Assembly (NCBI GenBank): GCA_002328745.1
Contig: DCVQ01000030.1
Span: 15,043 to 66,292 of the forward strand
Source of the DNA: Actinobacteria bacterium UBA2184
GTDB lineage: Bacteria; Actinomycetota; Coriobacteriia; Anaerosomatales; Anaerosomataceae
Length of the DNA stretch: 51,250 nt
Reading direction: 5' to 3'
The notes under the pieces: model-generated
Database searches by the model: none
What the model saw: only the letters and a program-made list of their open reading frames with translations
Told to the model about the DNA's origin: nothing
Shown here: in pieces, positions 48,896 to 51,250 of the stretch
Layout of the letters: the number at the start of each line of letters is the position of its first letter
Position numbering within the stretch: position 1 is the stretch's first letter
Program-made: the position numbers and the translations under genes

Positions 48896-50764
48896 CTACG
48901 GCGCAGGCGTGCGCCGCCACCCCATCGCCAGCCGCCGCCCGAACAGATGTCCCATCGCGCAGCGGACGCGCGGGTACGGACGCAGCCGGGGGTCGCGGGG
49001 CACGTCGGCCGGGTCTGCGCCGAGCCCGAGCGCCACCGACACCACCGGGGCGGCGAGCTTGAGCTGGTGCCGGAACAGGAGCCACACCGGGAAGAACAGC
49101 ACGGCGATCGACGCGAACGAGACGAACCACACGCTGAAGAACGAGAGCGCGAGCGCGATGCTCTCGGCGGCCAGATGCTCGATGCCGAGCCGGAATCCCA
49201 GACGCGCCGACGAGAGGAACACACCGTCGCCCACCCGCTGTAAGACGCCGCTCAGCCACGGCCGCAGGTACACGGCCGTACCGATGAGCGCCGCCGACAG
49301 CAGCAGCGACGGCGGGGTGAAGCGCACGGCGTCGGCAGCTCCCTCTTCGGCCGCAGACAGCACGTCGTCGTCCGCGGGCGCGGGCTCGATACGGAGGCGG
49401 AACGCCCTCCCGAGCAGCCGCCAGGTCCGCGGCGTCGAAGTGTAGATATACCAGAGACCTACGCGGGTCGCCCGGGGTAGCGCATCGGGGCCGACCTCGT
49501 CCCGGATGCGGACCGCCTCCGGCGCGCGGTCGGTGACGATGGCGCCCACCTCCCGGCGCGTCATCAGCCTGCCAAGCGCCGACGGCTCATTCACGGTCCA
49601 CACGAGCGCGGGATACCCCGCGCGGTCCATGCGGCGCAGGAAGCCGGCGCGCAGGAGCCGCTCGTGGGGCGCTACGAAGTCGGCGCCGCTCGCCCGCAGC
49701 CGGCCGAGCGGGAAGATCTCCGAGAGCCGTGTGAGCATGCCTCTGGGCGGCCGTCGCTTGCCGAGCAGGAGCCCCACCGGCACCCCGGGAGCCATCTCCT
49801 TCAGTCGCGCGACGATCTCGTCGTCGAACGACGACAGCACGTAGCGGCCGGGCGTGCAGCGATCGCGCAGCACGTCCACGAGATCCGCCTCGTATCCGGG
49901 CGCCTTGACCTCCACGTCGAGCAGGCAGTGCGGCCCAAGCACGTCCAGCGCCTCCTCGAGCGTGCACAGCCCCGGGACCACCGCGGCCAGTTCGGCAAGG
50001 GTGGATGCGGCCACGCGAACCCCGCTGGCCTGCGCGTCGTGATGAAGTACGAGAACGTCGTCGGAGGTGCGGCGCACGTCGAACTCCACCGCCTCGATCC
50101 CGCTCGCGACGGCCGCCTCGCACGCCGCGCGCGTGTTGTCCGGCTCGCCGTGCGGCGAAGCCCGGTGCGCCATGATGATCGGGCCGCGCGCGAAACCGGC
50201 CGGGCGACGGGTGTACGGCGAGCCGCGGCCCGTTCGCGCGAGCGCCGCGGCCCGTGGCAGGGCGAGGTCCAGCCGCCAGTCGGTGGCTCGCATCATCGTG
50301 CCGGGCGGGTACTCCACCTCGGTCTCGCCTCGCGACTCGAAACCGAGGCGGCGGCAGAGCGCGTTGGACGCGGCATTCTCCACCGCCGGGAACGCATGCA
50401 CGTAGCGTCGGCTGCCCCGGAGGCGCGCCCGATCGATGGCGAGCGACGCGCCCGCGCTCGCCACGCGCCGGCGGTGATGCTCGGGCAGCACGTGCCACCC
50501 GATCTCCCACACCTCGTCGCCCTGCCACGTGGCGGCCCAGTACGCGACCCAGCCGACTGCGGTGCTTTCCGGCCCGACGACGATCGCGAAGATGCCGCCA
50601 GCCGAGTCGTCGGACGCCAGGTATCGTTCGTGCCGTGCGCGAATCGCATCGGAGGATTCGGGGCCTCCGATGTGCCGGGTAAGCGCGGGGTCACCGAGGA
50701 GCCGCTCGAGGAGCGGCAGATCTCCTGCCTCCCAGGGGCGGATGCCGACGCGGGCCTCAGCCAC
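48896..50764 (-). CDS. Fusion: GNAT acetyltransferase, glycerophosphodiester phosphodiesterase, membrane domain
   Basis: 622 residues. Residues 5-170 are a GNAT acetyltransferase of the RimJ/RimL type ('GWHVLPEHHRRRVASAGASLAIDRAR' and 'NAASNALCRRLGFESRGE'). Residues 195-430 are a GDPD phosphodiesterase: H200-R201 in 'MAHRAS', 'PDNTRAA' in place of PENT, 'E227-F-D229' and the general acid region H242-D243. The last 140 residues contain about three membrane helices ('LLLSAALIGTAVYLRPWL', 'ALSFFSVWFVSFASIAVLFFPVWLLF'). The catalytic motifs look intact. The start GTG overlaps the ASCH gene end by eight bases. The physiological substrate is unknown; phospholipid head-group turnover is the usual GDPD role. 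Confidence 0.8.
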   Translation of the reverse strand: MAEARVGIRPWEAGDLPLLERLLGDPALTRHIGGPESSDAIRARHERYLASDDSAGGIFAIVVGPESTAVGWVAYWAATWQGDEVWEIGWHVLPEHHRRRVASAGASLAIDRARLRGSRRYVHAFPAVENAASNALCRRLGFESRGETEVEYPPGTMMRATDWRLDLALPRAAALARTGRGSPYTRRPAGFARGPIIMAHRASPHGEPDNTRAACEAAVASGIEAVEFDVRRTSDDVLVLHHDAQASGVRVAASTLAELAAVVPGLCTLEEALDVLGPHCLLDVEVKAPGYEADLVDVLRDRCTPGRYVLSSFDDEIVARLKEMAPGVPVGLLLGKRRPPRGMLTRLSEIFPLGRLRASGADFVAPHERLLRAGFLRRMDRAGYPALVWTVNEPSALGRLMTRREVGAIVTDRAPEAVRIRDEVGPDALPRATRVGLWYIYTSTPRTWRLLGRAFRLRIEPAPADDDVLSAAEEGAADAVRFTPPSLLLSAALIGTAVYLRPWLSGVLQRVGDGVFLSSARLGFRLGIEHLAAESIALALSFFSVWFVSFASIAVLFFPVWLLFRHQLKLAAPVVSVALGLGADPADVPRDPRLRPYPRVRCAMGHLFGRRLAMGWRRTPAP

Positions 50765-51250
50765 GCCGCGGTCCGTCGCCGGGTCGGGACTCGATGTCGA
50801 AGACCACCTCGAAGCGCTCGCATACGACGGGCATCGCGGGGTCGAACGCCCGGTTCAGCTCCGCCAGTTCACGGGTGAACGCACGCTCGTGGACGGCACG
50901 CCAGTAGCCGAGGGAGCTGTCTCCTTCACCCTCGGTCGCGGCGAACTCGGCGGTGACCTCCCCGAACGGGACGACCTCGACTTCGGTAGTGCGGATGACG
51001 CATCTCGGCGCGCCGCTCCAGTCGGTGATCACGCTCAAGTCGCCCACTTCGGGGAGCGGCTCGTCCTCGGCTTCGTACGACCACAGCGCCCCGGCGGTCG
51101 CGCGCTTGCGGCCCGCCGCCACCAGGTCGGCGAGCTGGTCGGCGTCGGCCGGGTTGTCGCAGAAGTGCCATGCCGAGTAGGAGGTGTCGGTGTCGGCGAG
51201 ATCCGGCCGCGCGGCGCAGAACGCCTGCCAGAAGTCGCCTACCTCATCGG
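50757..51250 (-). CDS. ASCH domain protein (5' end cut by window edge)
   Basis: About 164 visible residues, open to the window end. The ASCH fold (a PUA-related beta barrel, putative RNA binding or amidohydrolase) is recognised by 'WHFCDNPADADQLADLVAAGRKRATAGALWSYE', 'LPEVGDLSVITDWSGAPRCVIRTTEVEVVPFGEV' and 'GDSSLGYWRAVHERAFTREL'. The G-x-K-x-x-T motif is present as G-R-K-R-A-T. The start codon lies just outside the window, and most of the protein is present. It is co-transcribed with the GNAT-GDPD fusion gene. Confidence 0.88.
   Translation of the reverse strand, partial: DEVGDFWQAFCAARPDLADTDTSYSAWHFCDNPADADQLADLVAAGRKRATAGALWSYEAEDEPLPEVGDLSVITDWSGAPRCVIRTTEVEVVPFGEVTAEFAATEGEGDSSLGYWRAVHERAFTRELAELNRAFDPAMPVVCERFEVVFDIESRPGDGPRRG

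Noticed and set aside
1..51250. CRISPR arrays, insertion sequences, prophage or integrase genes
   Set aside because: No repeat-spacer pattern, transposase or phage gene was seen anywhere in the window.

Overview
The window is a GC-rich bacterial chromosome segment with dense, mostly minus-strand operons. Gene content (Rex, ClpC, class II LysRS next to GreA, TatA, PilT, an F-type che cluster with CheC/CheD, a YhaM-type nuclease, GYD-domain protein, tungstate uptake with molybdopterin cofactor synthesis, a 24-haem membrane cytochrome and a UGA-recoded selenoprotein) fits an anaerobic or facultative member of the Actinomycetota, most likely the Coriobacteriia or a neighbouring lineage. That placement is an inference from gene content and composition; no rRNA or other phylogenetic marker was available to test it.

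Layout. 1-8.3 kb: housekeeping genes, all minus strand (clpC truncated by the window edge, greA-lysS, tatA, rex, an M50 site-2 protease with CBS domains, MTA phosphorylase, YhaM-like nuclease, SAM hydrolase). 8.3-10.1 kb: a small lipoprotein, an unknown protein, a DUF2085 membrane protein and a tRNA-Pro(CGG). 10.1-12.4 kb: a membrane-anchored multihaem cytochrome with 24 haem-binding motifs arranged as four groups of six. 12.4-14.1 kb: RidA-like protein and a chemoreceptor. 14.2-14.9 kb: a two-gene plus-strand unit, a tiny two-cluster ferredoxin followed by a thioredoxin-like protein whose reading frame contains an in-frame UGA at the redox motif (C19-W-G-G-G-U24). It is driven by a near-consensus promoter overlapped by a CsoR/CstR-type palindrome. 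14.9-19.9 kb: a bifunctional penicillin-binding protein, membrane proteins, a VanZ-like protein, a GYD protein and a B12-binding radical SAM enzyme.

19.9-31.2 kb: a long minus-strand signalling block, cheR, receptor, cheW, cheY, cheB, cheA, cheC, cheD, then a Rossmann-GAF-GGDEF protein, a winged-helix-like protein, a peptidoglycan-binding protein and pilT. With pilT and no flagellar genes here, control of type IV pilus motility is plausible. 31.2-32.3 kb: an L,D-transpeptidase. 32.3-43.4 kb: a molybdenum/tungsten block, all minus strand: LysR regulator, tupABC tungstate importer, a MobA-FdhD fusion, moeA, a small protein ending in NC-x-LGCF, mobB, moaA, moaC, a MOSC protein, mogA/moaB and a cysteine desulfurase. 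Together these supply W or Mo, build the pterin cofactor and sulfurate it, as required for a formate dehydrogenase-type enzyme. 43.5-46.5 kb: a Fur-family regulator with a Fur-box palindrome and a CbiMQO-type metal importer whose proteins carry unusual histidine clusters. 46.5-51.2 kb: tRNA dihydrouridine synthase, a LapA-like protein, a UbiA/MenA prenyltransferase, an acetyltransferase-phosphodiesterase-membrane fusion, and an ASCH-domain protein truncated by the window edge.

The strongest candidate for something undescribed is the 14.2-14.9 kb ferredoxin-selenoprotein unit under a CsoR/CstR-like operator. The 24-haem cytochrome, with a Rex-like site over its promoter, comes second.
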